64,000 nt of DNA from Cyanoderma ruficeps. Its lineage: Eukaryota; Chordata; Aves; Passeriformes; Timaliidae. Within the stretch, counting starts at the first letter, position 1. Each line of letters begins with the position of its first letter. Below the pieces are notes generated by a model, which was not told where the DNA came from, did not search any database, and saw only the letters and a program-made list of their open reading frames with translations. Position numbers and translations under genes: made by a program. The stretch lies in NCBI GenBank assembly GCA_008694505.1, contig VZDJ01000056.1, positions 3,475,205 to 3,539,204 of the forward strand, given 5' to 3'. Of the stretch, positions 1 to 21,655 are shown piece after piece.

Positions 1-580
1 AGTCGTGCTTCTAATAGGGTTAGAGAATGCTAATCTGTTTCCTTCTTCTCTCTTCTCCTCTCACATATTCAGTCCCTCTCAAAAAGTGATTATTAAAACA
101 GAATACAAATCTCCTTGGAGTTAATCTGTTGTCTTTATTAGTGTCCATCTTCATCCATGTGACCCCACCAGTTTCCTCTACTTTTCTAAAAAGTACCTTC
201 ATGAATGCTTGGCTCCTGCCAACCTACCAAATGTTAAGCATCAAAACAGTATTTGAGCTGTTACTTGAGAAATCCTTTGAGAAATCCTTTGCTTATGAAA
301 TAGTTAACGAGCAGAGAATGTTTTGCTGCAAAGAATGCAGCCTTTTCTGTACTGCACACAATGCCCTGAAACTTCGATTCAGAAATAGAAGTTATCACCG
401 TGGAGCCAGTTGATAGCTCCGGGCTTTGTTTGGCACTGAATGAGATTTAAGTACTCCCCAATAGTGTGGTCAAGGGCATCGCTGGCAGCTGAGAAGCTGA
501 TTGTAGCTATTTGGTATTGATTTTGTGCTCAGTTCTGCTCTTTTCATGGCTGTTCTCTAAGAATCGATTTTCTGCCTTAG
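1..580 (+). other. Intron of CCDC174
   Basis: This stretch lies upstream of the first recognisable CCDC174 exon. It encodes nothing like the CCDC174 N-terminus. It holds a perfect 12-bp duplication (GAGAAATCCTTT twice, 267-290). Confidence 0.6.
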
Positions 581-7284
<6,704 letters not shown>

Positions 7285-7402
7285 GCTGAGCAAAAAGTAA
7301 GCAAGAACCATGATCTAAAGAACTAAAATATAATGAATTATGTGCTTGGCAGAATATTATTTTCCCACATACGGGAAAAATATGTTTCTGTAGGTACATC
7401 AG

Positions 7403-7408
7403 AATAAA
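7403..7408 (+). terminator. Poly(A) signal AATAAA, CCDC174
   Basis: First canonical AATAAA downstream of the CCDC174 stop codon, about 120 bases after it. It predicts cleavage near 7425. A longer 3' UTR is possible because more A-rich signals occur near 7820. Confidence 0.5.
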
Positions 7409-7429
7409 TCTCCTGAACACCTAAGATGT

Positions 7430-9885
7430 TTTACATCACAGCTATGTTTTACCCAGTTGTTTTTTTTAATTCTTACCTCTTCACTAAAATTTAACTCTTT
7501 GACATTTACACCTGAACTTAAGGGTATATTAATTATTTGCTTTCAAGAGATAAACCCCTTTAGCTGGTTGCTCCCAGCTGGCTTCTGGTTTGGAGGTACT
7601 ACAACTTCAGTGACATCAGTAGAAACAGTATGGAAATGGTAGGTCCTCTGCTGCCAATACTGACTGATTTTGTTCCTTACCTAATCTCCAATATTATATA
7701 GTGAACAGTGGTGGTTCTCATGGCCTCTGCATTCCTGAGGTCCATATATAGCTCATAATTCTGTGCAGCATTTTAGAGTGGAGACATTGCAGAAAACGAT
7801 AAATAATGATGGGTAGGCTAAAAATAAACACATCATTGAAGCAGAAGCCTTGACAGCTGAAATTACTGTCTTACTGGTTTAGCAAATACTCTCATAATTT
7901 TCCAACTGTGTTTTTCTTGCATAAGGAGTTATATATATGGCTTTATTTAATACTTTTTTTCCCCCAAAACTGTGAAACTGGAGTTATTAAATATAAAAGC
8001 AGACCCATCTCTACCAAACTTTTATTTCAGAATCTTAGTAAATGAGAATACTTACTTGTCATGAAGATTTTTATTTCTGAAGGTAATTTAGATCACTCTA
8101 CTTGTATTTTAAAAGCCTCATGCAAAGATAAGACCTAGAAAAGCAGGTTAGAATGGACAATTGCAGAGATTGTTAAATAGCAGGGATAAGTCAAAATAGT
8201 GAACATTTAAATGCAACAGTGAACTAGCCAAAGAGACAAAGCTCTTATGTGCTTCAGTCAGATCTCAGGCTGCTCTGCAAGCCTGGTGAACAGCAAGATG
8301 TTCAGTGTGACTGAAGGACGTGCAGAAGAACATATTCTGTCCTCAAATTCTAATTTGACCTCAGCTCCTACATCACTGGCTTTTGCACTGGAATTTGCAG
8401 AGCAGGACCAGTACATTACAATTATATGTTAATTTAACCTCAGAACACTATTCTGAAGTAAGATAATACCACTATCCCAATTTTGAAGAAAACGAGAATG
8501 GAAAATGTCTTAGAGGTCACACCCAGTTTTCCAGGCTGGCTGATTTACACTAGAGAAGTTTCCTCTTCTAAGACCTCAAAGAATCAGTATCTGGAAGCCA
8601 TTCAGAGCTGGGTATAATCTCCTTGGAGCTGAACTAACTGTAAAGAGTGGGCAAGGTCTTTTCAAACAGTAGAGCTTGACTTGAATTGATTGCCAGTCAT
8701 ATTCTTCAATGGATTTCCCTACAAAGAATATTTGTGTCTGTTTTGCTGCTATTTTAATTGATATCCATTTCCAAATGCCTTTTGGACTTCTTTTTCTGTG
8801 ACCTTCAGACTGTGATAATTTTATGTATAACTATGATTAAGGAGTTATATTGTCTTTGCATTAGTTTAACATTGAGCTGGAGCTGCAGTAAGGCAGGAAA
8901 TGCCACTTATTACATAGTGTTATGTAAAAAGATACAATCAAAGTGTTCCTTTGTTTAGTTTCATTTCCACAGCCTAATATTAAACAGGACTCTTGGCCAG
9001 GAGGGCACTTCAGTGCCTACATCGAAGTTGAGCCTGTTGAGAACAGCTCTCCCACTGCAGTGATCTGTCACTTTGCCATTTGGTCTCCTGCCCTCTTGTC
9101 TTGCTTTTTTGCTGAAATCCTTTTTGCATATTGTCTCATGCTGTGGAGCACACATCTCTGTTCACTGTCCTCCCCTCAGACCACCTTGAGTTAGCTTGGC
9201 TGAGATCAGCAACCTCATTCATTTCATTCAGTAATTCCTGGGGCAAACAAGTCCTTATTGATACACTGCCAAGGTTTTATTTCTCTCGTATTTTGGAGCG
9301 TGTTGTGTCCCTGTCCCTCTTCCTCATTTAAACCACCCCCCAGGCTGCCTACTTTGACACCGTTGGAAATGGGGGTGCGGGTGGGCAGTGTGGGTAGGGA
9401 TCTGTCACCATTAGTGTGTGACTGATGAAAGTGAAGTAAAGCCAGCTTGTGCCCTCACTGAACATGCAGAACTGTAAGCACACTCTCTGTTTCATGGGTT
9501 GGAGCTCTGCCCCAAGAGATACCAGTGGTGGCTTGTTGCCTTCAGTGTTCTGCACAGATGCAGGGGCAGTCCCTGCTCTATATCTAAAGCAGCTTTGGCC
9601 TACATTCTCGTGTGAATAGTTTTCTGTTACCAAAGGTACCTCTATCCAAAATGCAAGAATGATGCAATCTTGAATTTCAGCCTTCACACTACTCTATCTG
9701 GCTGGCAGGACTCACTCTGATGTCCCAAAAAGTACTTTTAGAGAAGACAATTTTCTCAGTATCACCAAGGGCTGATTTATCCCTTTTTGGAGGGCAGCAG
9801 GGATCTCATCTTCCTATGAACCATTAGCACGTGAGATGAGGCTGATACACGGGTAAAATCTGCTTGGCTGTAGCTGTGTCAGCTC
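7430..9885. other. Intergenic, CCDC174 3' flank
   Basis: AT-rich sequence after the CCDC174 3' end. I see no exon, RNA gene or recognisable transposon in either strand. Confidence 0.5.
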
Positions 9886-10340
9886 AGGGGCCGACGCCGC
9901 ATGGCTCACTGGCTCCTCAGGGCTCGGGCATAGCCAGCCCGGGAATACGAGCCGAGGGTCTCCGGGTAAGAGCCTCCCGTGCGGTGCCGGTTGCGGCGGG
10001 AGCTGCCGGGGCCGGCCCGGGAGCGCGGCTGGCGGGAGGCGGCCGGCGGAAAGCCCTGCGCATGCGCAGAGCGGCCGTCACGGCTCCGCACCCCACGATT
10101 CCCGCGGCGGCCGCGCGGGGGCGGCAGAGCCCAGGGAAGGGCGGGACCCCGCGCGCGGCCCCGCCCGGTCCCGACCCGGACCCCAACCCCGGTCCCGGTG
10201 CCGGTCTCGCCCCGTGGCAGCGGCGCCGCCGGCGGCCCTCGGGACGGGCTGATGGCAGGGTGAGGCCTGCGCCTCCCGCTCCCAGGCGGCCAGGCCCCCC
10301 GGCCCTCCCCGCCCTGCTGAAACGGAGCCCCGCGTTTCAG
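9886..10340. promoter_or_regulatory. CpG island (orphan) with NRF1 palindrome
   Basis: An abrupt block of CpG-dense sequence in AT-rich flanks. It contains TGCGCATGCGCA at 10057-10068, the classic NRF1 palindrome. On the + strand there are donor-like sites CCGG|GTAAGA (after 9965) and GCAGG|GTGAGG (around 10260), so an untranslated first exon is possible. No recognised gene starts here; it lies between the convergent ends of CCDC174 and TMA7. The 207-residue ORF through it is Pro/Gly/Arg-rich, as expected from GC-rich DNA lacking stops. Confidence 0.8.
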
Positions 10341-11279
10341 AGGGAAGGAGGCAACGCCCCTAGCCCTCTAAAAGGGTTTCTTTTTAACAAGGGAACCCTC
10401 GTAGCAGCACGCTGGGCACTGAACAGCCAACCCCTGCAGTCTCTTCATCAGGAGCCCAGACTGTACGAGCCCAGATTTCCCATGTAACTCCCCCCCACCG
10501 CTGCAGCCCAAGAGTCTCGCTGTTCTCAGAAACCATTCCCTCCCTGCAGCCATCAGCTGCCTTGCCTGACAGCAGGAACAGTCTCTGTATCACCATTCCT
10601 CTTCAGTAACAAGGCCTTTGAATTGATTCTTTCCCCTGTAACTCCCACCTTGGGAACAGCATCTTCCTTCCTTCAAGTCTCCATAACCAATCACTGTTAC
10701 GTGATTGTATAGTATTCAATCACTGCCATTCATTTCAAGAATTAAGCCAGTCTCAAAAGCACTGCTCCCCTCTCCACTCCAAAGGCATTCCATGAGTGTA
10801 AAGGAGCTGTGATGTCAGTATGTAACTCAGGAAAACAGTAAAGTGACAATTTGTAGGACAAAGGCAAGTGTATGTTCAGCAGGGACTATAAGGCACAGCA
10901 GTGTTCTGAAGTAGGAACACAGAAAGGAGTGTTGTTTTGGCGTGGCTGACCCCAAGGTGCTGCTGATAGAAGTATAACCCAACTTTTGTTTAAAGAAAGC
11001 TTAGAGCTCTTAGGAGAGCACACACTGCTACAGCCACATCTCAGACAACTGCAGCTGAACTTAAGCCTCTGGATTAAAACTCTGCAGATTTTAACACTCA
11101 GGCCCTGACTCCACTGTCAAAAGAGAAGAGAAGTTGAAATTTATTCTCATAAATGACTACCAAACCACCAGATGCACTTGGGCTGCACAACGGCACATAT
11201 GGTCTTCAGCAGAAGTTTCATTTCCAGTACAAAACAGTAAAGCCACGTTTAAACAAAACCTACAGGTAAAGAGAACATA
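10341..11279. other. Intergenic, no gene seen
   Basis: Ordinary sequence between the orphan CpG island and the TMA7 3' end. I recognise no coding block or mobile element. Confidence 0.5.
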
Positions 11280-11299
11280 TCACATCTTAACAAAAAGGA

Positions 11300-11305
11300 T
11301 TTATT
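11300..11305 (-). terminator. Poly(A) signal AATAAA, TMA7
   Basis: TTTATT on the + strand reads AATAAA on the - strand, about 115 bases past the TMA7 stop. It predicts cleavage near 11280. Confidence 0.6.
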
Positions 11306-11419
11306 CTGACTAAACAAAATGTACAATGTTTCCCAAATGACAGAGTGTTTTCAAGACTCTCGGAAGTCTGCAGGTCCATTGAGTAACTTGATCACTTCTT
11401 ACCCTGCAGTTTGATCAAG

Positions 11420-15589
<4,170 letters not shown>

Positions 15590-15599
15590 GGCTCCGCTC

Positions 15600-15668
15600 G
15601 CTCCGCCCGCTCCCGCCGCTTCCTCCGCCGCTTCCGCCGCCGCCGCTTCCGCCGCCGGGCCGGGGCAG
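15600..15668 (+). other. CCDC51: CCDC51 untranslated exon 1 (5' end approximate)
   Basis: GC-rich sequence ending GGGCAG|GTACGG, a good donor, on the strand and side expected for the CCDC51 first exon. It has no ATG, so it would be 5' UTR. The start coordinate is a guess. The following intron to 17407 holds no other exon that I recognise. Confidence 0.5.
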
Positions 15669-17423
15669 GTACGGGGCGCGGCGGGGCCGGGCCGGGCCGG
15701 GCCGGGGCCGGTCGGGAGGGGAGCGGCGGCTCGGCCGGGTCGGTGGAAGGGCCCCCCGGGCAGGGAAGGGGTCGGTGGTGCGGAAGGAGCCGGCTGCGGG
15801 ATGCGGGTGCGTCTCGGGAGTGCCGGGTTGCGTTTGGCCGCGGCGCGGGACCGCTGCGGAAGGCGGGAGCCGGGGGATCGAGTCCCGCTCGCCACCGGCT
15901 CTGTGTGTGCGGCAGCTTTTGGGAGTGTGTTTGCCGGTGGCTGCAGGCAGAGGAAATGCTTCTTGCAGGGGAATAAGGCACGTCATCTCAGATTAAGCTT
16001 TCACAACTTTCTTGTGTCCTCTGAGCTCAGGCTGAGATCACGCTCCTCACAGTCTGTGACTCCCTACATGGAAATTCTTCAAATCTCAACATTCTCTCTC
16101 TTCTTTCTCTTTAGTCCAGTAGCCTGAATATTTGCTTAAACTCTTCACGTAGTAATGCAATTAAGAGAGGGGAATTTTTCAGTCTGGAACAGACAAAATT
16201 GAACTGATGTTTACTATGGCCTGCAATGTAGAGAAGGTGTTCAACACTGCTGTTAGTAGATTTGTGAGTGATGCTGGCAGGAGGGAGAACTTCCTTCATT
16301 TCCATGTTCTTCTGGATTTGATCTTCCATGTTGTTATGCTTGTAAAACAACTGATAAGATTTTTATAATGCCACTTGGTGTAAACATTAGTAGTTAGAAC
16401 TAGTCAGCAGGGAATGAACCTGAGGTGGTCAGAATTTTTCCAGCAGGTACAATACTTTTTTGTGGAGATGCCTGTATTAACCACCTAAGATTAACAAGGA
16501 GATCTGATTTAAAATAATTTAAAATACTATGCAGCAGTTATCAAGTGTTCTTAGTAATTCATGTTTTCGTATTATATTAGTCAAAACCTAATGTAGTCAT
16601 ACTCAAATTTCATATAAAACCTGACTGAAAAGTTTTCCTGTTTCCAGTTTTTAGAGGAATGGGCCTCAGTAGAACTCTTAAGATCATATTTAAAATCAGT
16701 AGACAATAAACCATAACTAGCAGCCTGCTTTTGCAGGGTAAGCAAGAATTTTAAGATCATTTTAAAATGCAGCTGTGTGTTAGAATGCTGTGCATTCACT
16801 GCCTGAGATTTTTCTATTCTTGTGGCTTGTCCTGGTTTATTATTTTGTAGGCAGTCTCATGGGAATACTTGTGTTCGGTTCAGCACTTCTGGGTTTTTCC
16901 TCTGTCCTTTGTGGTTTTGTCTTTGCATCCTTCAACACTTGCTGTGTCTGTGCAATGTAAGAAAAAGAGAATGATCAAGCCTCTATTCATTTCTTTATCA
17001 AGATTTTGTCCCCTCTCTGCCTTTTTTCCTTTTCTGTTCTTTTGCAGAATTGTGAGTAGCAGAGGTACAAACCACGTTGTGCAATCACTGCTCTGCTGAA
17101 GCACTAAATTTCTTTGAAGTTACTCCTGCTGTTATTGGATCTGCACATGATCGCTCTTCACGCTGTGGGTGAATTAGTAATCAAGAAGCATGAAGCATGG
17201 TGGGAGTACTTCCTAACAGAAAATAGGAATCTGTGGCACAATTGCACTTCGTTGAAAATTGTGGAAAATTTTCTAGGTGAGCAGTGGTGTGAAAGTAGCA
17301 ATGGTTTATCCATTCTTGAGTTGATTTGTTTTGGCACACATGTTGAAGAGCTATGAATCAGCCATACTTCAATAACTTCTCTTCTTCCTTGTAACACTTT
17401 TATTTAGTGATTAAGTTCAAGAC

Positions 17424-17741
17424 ATGGGGCCTATGAAATACACATCAAGTGTGTCCTCAGTGTCCTGTGGTCTGCAGTATCACCATTCATTGTTGAAGTG
17501 GAGTCCAAAAGTGAATTTACACATGGTGAGGACTTACTGCCCATCAGCGCCCAAGAGGCCCGAAGCCAAGTCTGCAGTGGAAATGGCCATGGGTCTCCTT
17601 CATCGGATCACAGAATCAGGGACTGTTATGGGGAAAAACTCCCTCCAAAAAGTGTCTGGAATATGCAGGAATTGGTGGGACAGATATGAAGAATTTGTTG
17701 GAATCAATGAAGTTCGAGAGGCTCAGGGAAAAGTGACAGAG
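17424..17741 (+). CDS. CCDC51: CCDC51 coding exon 1 (N-terminus)
   Basis: The acceptor TTTTATTTAG ends at 17407, with the ATG 16 bases into the exon. Encodes 106 residues beginning [10 protein letters not shown], with [20 protein letters not shown] near the end. The donor GAG|GTAAAC ends in phase 0. Confidence 0.93.
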
Positions 17742-19712
17742 GTAAACATGGAGATAATGTAGAATTTTTTAAATGATGGACGGAGCTATATGAACCATAA
17801 ACACTGTCTGTGAGGCAGAAAAGGTTACCCAAGGAGAATGATGTCTTTTTCTGCTTTGGCTGTCTGTGCAGGTACTGTGAGTGTGTTCCAGGCTCTGCAT
17901 TTAGTAAATAGAGCTTATCCCCTGAATTGGAGTCTGGTTTGTTTTGTGGTTGGTTTTTTTCTCCCCTCTCCCCACAAAAAAAAAAATTGTGTAATTCAGC
18001 AGTTTAGGTCTGTATGATAATATGTCTCTAAAATAAATGCTCTTTCTTCTCAGGCAGAAAATGTCTTTATGATAGCTCGAGGGATAGTACGAGAGGCTCG
18101 TGAAAATGTAGAAGCCCAACAGATTAAACTGAAGGAGATTCGGGATCGCTTAGACAGGGTCTCTCGGGATGACACCCAGTATTTAGAACTGGCAACTCTG
18201 GAACACAGGTTGCTGCAGGTAATTTATTGGTGAATATGTTGAAAAATTGTGTGCTTTGTTTCCTTCAGTAGTGATTGATTGTCTTTGTAGATGCAGTTCA
18301 GTTCTGAAATAAGTGGAGTTAATTTCTTGGGGTACTTGTTTTAATTAGTTATTATCAATGGTTTCATCCCCTGTGCAAATTTCATATGTTAATGCTAGAG
18401 TAGTAAATTTGGAGAATCAAACTGAAGGTAACGAGCCTAGAAAATTAATTGTTGTAGTGGTGACCTGTACATGAGTAGTTAAGAAAAAGCTGCCATTCAA
18501 TGAATTAACTCTCTGTGGGATGAGAGAAACTCCTTTCCAGTTAATCCATGGAAATTCTCTCAGCTCCCTTCTGCTGGTGTCTGGAGAAGTCAGCAGGACT
18601 GAAACAGTGAACATTATGGGGAATGAAAGACCTTGCTCACTCATACCCATTTTCTATCATCACATGGCAGATTCTCCTGTACAGGATCTTCAGCTGTGAT
18701 TCCTGATAAAACCTTTTCCATTTCTCACTTAAAATGATGTTTCATTGACTTAAGTAGGATTAATAAAGAAAATCCCACATTCAAGGGAAAATTTCTGAAA
18801 CTACTAATAGATGTTCTCAATTTCCATTCCTTCACCTGCAGTGGGGTTTAAGGGTTGGTTTGGGTTTTATTCCTTTAGTATAGACTTTATAGCTTCATAT
18901 TATACCTTCTCTTTTCATCACTGTATTTCTTGCAGGAAGAGAAGAGGTATCGAGCTGCATATTTAAATGCAGAAGAATCTGAGAGAGAAAAATTCTCTCT
19001 CTTCTCTGCAGCTGTCAGGGAAAGCCATGAGAAAGAGCGCACAAGAGCTGAAAAAACAAAGAACTGGTCTATTATTGGCTCTGTACTGGGAGCCATTATA
19101 GGTGTTCTTGGTTCCACCTATGTCAATCGAGTAAGGCTGCAAGAATTGAAAGTCTTGGTGCTCGAAGCACAGAAAGGCCCAGTAAATTTACAAGAAGCCA
19201 TCAAAGAACAGGCCTCCAGCCATTACTTGCAGCAGAAAGATCTCAGCGATGTCATAGAAGACCTAAAAAAAGTGCTGCAAACAACAGCATCCCGGGGAGT
19301 GAAAGAAGGGGCTTTGTTAACTAGAGAAACCAGGAATGACTCCATAAAAATAGATTCTCTTTTAATGCCTTTAAATGAACAGCTAAACTACATTAAACAA
19401 GTCAGTTCATGTCTAGGGAGTTTACAACAGCAGTTTAACAGCCTGCAGGAGAGTATCACACAGGTGCTGTCTGAGCTGCAGAGTGTCAAACTCGCCATCC
19501 ACTCCCGACCTACAGAAAGAGTGATTCCAAGGCCTTCAGGGGAGGGCAAGGGCCAGGCTGCTGCTGTGAGAGATGTGATTTTGGAATTGTGTGATACCGA
19601 GCGGAGACTGGAAACGCAAATCAAGAGAAGTTCTATTTACAGCACTGCACTGACATGTGCTATGTTTGCCATTACTCTGCCTGTACTCTATATCATACTG
19701 AAAGGGAACTGA
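17424..19712 (+). CDS. CCDC51: CCDC51 / MITOK, mitochondrial potassium channel subunit
   Basis: The coding join is 17424-17741, 18054-18218 and 18936-19712, giving 419 residues (human about 411). Conserved blocks are [10 protein letters not shown] (84-93), [52 protein letters not shown] and [13 protein letters not shown] coiled-coil region at about 95-200 is followed by membrane helix 1 (about 205-225, with [15 protein letters not shown]). Helix 2 lies at the extreme C-terminus (about 395-416, with [19 protein letters not shown]). The family is reported as the pore subunit of the mitochondrial ATP-sensitive K+ channel, partnered with ABCB8. The weakly conserved first 80 residues fit a mitochondrial targeting region. 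The ATG has G at -3 and G at +4. Confidence 0.96.
18054..18218 (+). CDS. CCDC51: CCDC51 coding exon 2
   Basis: The acceptor is CTTCTCAG. Encodes 55 residues of predicted coiled coil, including [20 protein letters not shown] and [18 protein letters not shown]. The donor CAG|GTAATT is canonical. Confidence 0.95.
18936..19712 (+). CDS. CCDC51: CCDC51 coding exon 3 (both membrane helices)
   Basis: The acceptor is TTCTTGCAG. Encodes the remaining 258 residues: the end of the coiled coil, helix 1, a hydrophilic segment of about 170 residues between the helices, helix 2 and the tail KGN followed by TGA. Confidence 0.96.
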   Translation, partial: EEKRYRAAYLNAEESEREKFSLFSAAVRESHEKERTRAEKTKNWSIIGSVLGAIIGVLGSTYVNRVRLQELKVLVLEAQKGPVNLQEAIKEQASSHYLQQKDLSDVIEDLKKVLQTTASRGVKEGALLTRETRNDSIKIDSLLMPLNEQLNYIKQVSSCLGSLQQQFNSLQESITQVLSELQSVKLAIHSRPTERVIPRPSGEGKGQAAAVRDVILELCDTERRLETQIKRSSIYSTALTCAMFAITLPVLYIILKGN

Positions 19713-19743
19713 TCCCTAATTAATTGCCGCAACTTATTAGATT

Positions 19744-19793
19744 AATAAAGGTAAACTTGCACTCTAAGTACCTGGAGTACAAGTCCAAATAAA
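19744..19793 (+). terminator. Two poly(A) signals, CCDC51
   Basis: AATAAA at 19744-19749 and again at 19788-19793, 32 and 76 bases past the stop codon. They give a very short 3' UTR of about 55-100 bases. Confidence 0.75.
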
Positions 19794-19879
19794 GCTGCTG
19801 TAGTGTTTCTCATTATGCCTTCTGTATATTTGAAAAACTTGAAAAGCCTTGGTCTGTTCATTTCATTCGCTGTTTTGCT

Positions 19880-20530
19880 CTTACTGTCTAGTCTTGTGTA
19901 TCCAGACAGCACCCAAAATGCCCCACTCGGTCCCAAATTGCATCTGTGAGGCCCAAAATGGCCCCCTTCAGACCCCCGAATTGTACCCCTGGTTGCTTCC
20001 AGTGCCCCAGATCACCCCACAGTGGTCCCAGTTGTTCCCATCAGGGTCTAACTCACCCCAATGGGCCCCAGTTTGCAGCCCCAGTGGCCCCAGTAGCCCA
20101 GGACAGGCCCTGTAGTGTAATCAGGTACATATCCTGGGTACCTTGACCCACAGGTCCCTGTACCCAGCCCTGAGCCATTCTTGCAGCCCCCAGCCACCTC
20201 CCAGACCCCCTGAGATTCTGGGGTTCAGACACATTTATTGCTGGGACAGAGAAGTTTTGGGAACTGACCCATGAACTGCTGTCCCTACATCCCCGCTGTT
20301 CCCCTCTCCCGCAGGTGTGGCCACAAGGAGGAGTCTTCTTCCAGTTGCACAGTGCCAGAACTGAGCCAAGGTGATCCCCCCCAAATCCTGCGTCACCTCA
20401 GAGCTGTCAGTGTTCCCCTGTCACCTCCTTCTCCCCCAGGACACCGTGGAGTTCTGTTACATCTTCACTGCCACACACCGCAGCCACTACTGGACCAAGT
20501 GACAGAACCTCGAGATGGGCATGATAGAAC
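19880..20530. other. GC/CCC-rich block with exon-like pieces
   Basis: A sharp-edged patch of CCCCA-rich low-complexity sequence in AT-rich flanks, just after CCDC51. Inside it, CTCCCCCAG precedes 20440-20502, which reads DTVEFCYIF, then TATHRSHYWTK and a stop, with 17 of 20 codons ending in G or C. A second candidate exon at 20315-20370 has acceptor CCCGCAG and donor CCAAG|GTGATC, but it cannot be joined in frame with the other without a stop. The texture resembles short-intron genes of small avian chromosomes. I do not recognise a parent gene. Confidence 0.35.
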
Positions 20531-21590
20531 TGATAAAATGTACAGTGATTTTCACTCTGGAGCTGGATTTGTGATTTCCTGTTCCAATTTTTCCTTTGCT
20601 TGCTCTGTCATTGATCTAAGTGCCTCATGTATAATTCTCTGTATTTTGCTCTTCATTTCTTCATAGTTTTGCTGCTCGTTCATTCACAAATTATTCGGAA
20701 TTGTCTTAATGAACAGCCCAATGATGAATTTAAAATACATTGAAGATACACATGGTAACCTTTTCCTAAGATGTTTTGTCATGAAGTATTCAAAACATTT
20801 CTGAAGCTTCAGCTCTTTGTTATTGATATCTGCATGTCCTTCAAGGCTTGCAGGCAAGGAAAGAGGCAAAGGGTTCAGATACAGAGCTGTATTAAGTATG
20901 ATGGTGTTTATTCTGACAATATAAGCCAATTATGCTTTCTCTACAGACTCCTTAACCCGTCACTCCTAAGGTATTTTGTGGTTTTAGTAATCAACTATGG
21001 AGCAATCACTTCCTTATCCTTGCTAGTATCTCACTGGAACTTTCTCTAGGTTTGTTGTATTGGTGTTTTTTTTCTAATTTTGTCCTGCCTAGAAATTGAA
21101 ATGCTACTCTACAGCAGGTGCTTTTAAGCCAGTACATCAGCAGTAATAGACACAAACTACCCCAAAATAATATTTGGAAAGAACTGAAAGGTCCAGCTGC
21201 CTGTTTTCCCTGGAAATTGGCTGATTGAGGCAAAACACTTGACTGAACAGCTAAACATCAATAACTGTGTGTGGCCTCACACAAGGTTTCTGGTATGGCC
21301 CAGATAAGAAATAGTTTTCTCCCTGTGATGGCAGCAGATAGGCAAATCCAGTGTGGAGCTCCTGCTTCACAAGCACTTCTGTGGGACCTTTGCAGACAAA
21401 GGAGCAGCATGCTCACTTCATGTTGTAAGGATTTTGTGTAAGCAACTCGCCTGTCTGGTACACACTGCTGTGGTGGGACTTCCTCCTATTATAAGAGGGT
21501 TTGAGGTTTTGATTATAAACTCCTCAGACTGCAAGATCTTTGGGACAGGGATGTGTGTGGCATCAACTTTATTTGGTGCCACTGGGTGCT
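20531..21590. other. Intergenic, no gene seen
   Basis: AT-rich sequence with no recognisable exon or mobile element. Confidence 0.5.
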
Positions 21591-21655
21591 AATGACAATA
21601 GTGTCATTATTGTGACACTTAAGTGTCAACATTAAGTAATGTTAAGTGACGACAG
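21591..21655. repeat. Cluster of nested palindromes with AAGTG cores
   Basis: Within 65 bases: ATGACA/TGTCAT arms (21592, 21602), ACAATA/TATTGT arms (21595, 21608), the perfect 16-bp palindrome TGACACTTAAGTGTCA (21613-21628), AACATT/AATGTT arms (21628, 21638) and a further TTAAGTG. The CACTTAA/TTAAGTG cores resemble NK2-class homeobox sites. This is a possible hairpin-forming or regulatory element. Confidence 0.6.

Noticed and set aside
9917..10263. ATRIP first exon at the orphan CpG island
   Set aside because: Human order made this tempting, and a short ATGGCAGG precedes a donor near 10260. It is on the wrong strand for that order and no ATRIP-like coding sequence follows.
9864..10487. 207-residue + strand ORF through the orphan CpG island
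   Set aside because: Pro/Arg/Gly/Ala-rich composition typical of GC-rich DNA, with no domain and overlapping open frames on both strands.
20315..20370. Exon joined in frame to the coding-like piece at 20440
   Set aside because: The phase needed for the downstream frame brings a TGA into this segment; only the 20440-20502 piece shows coding bias.
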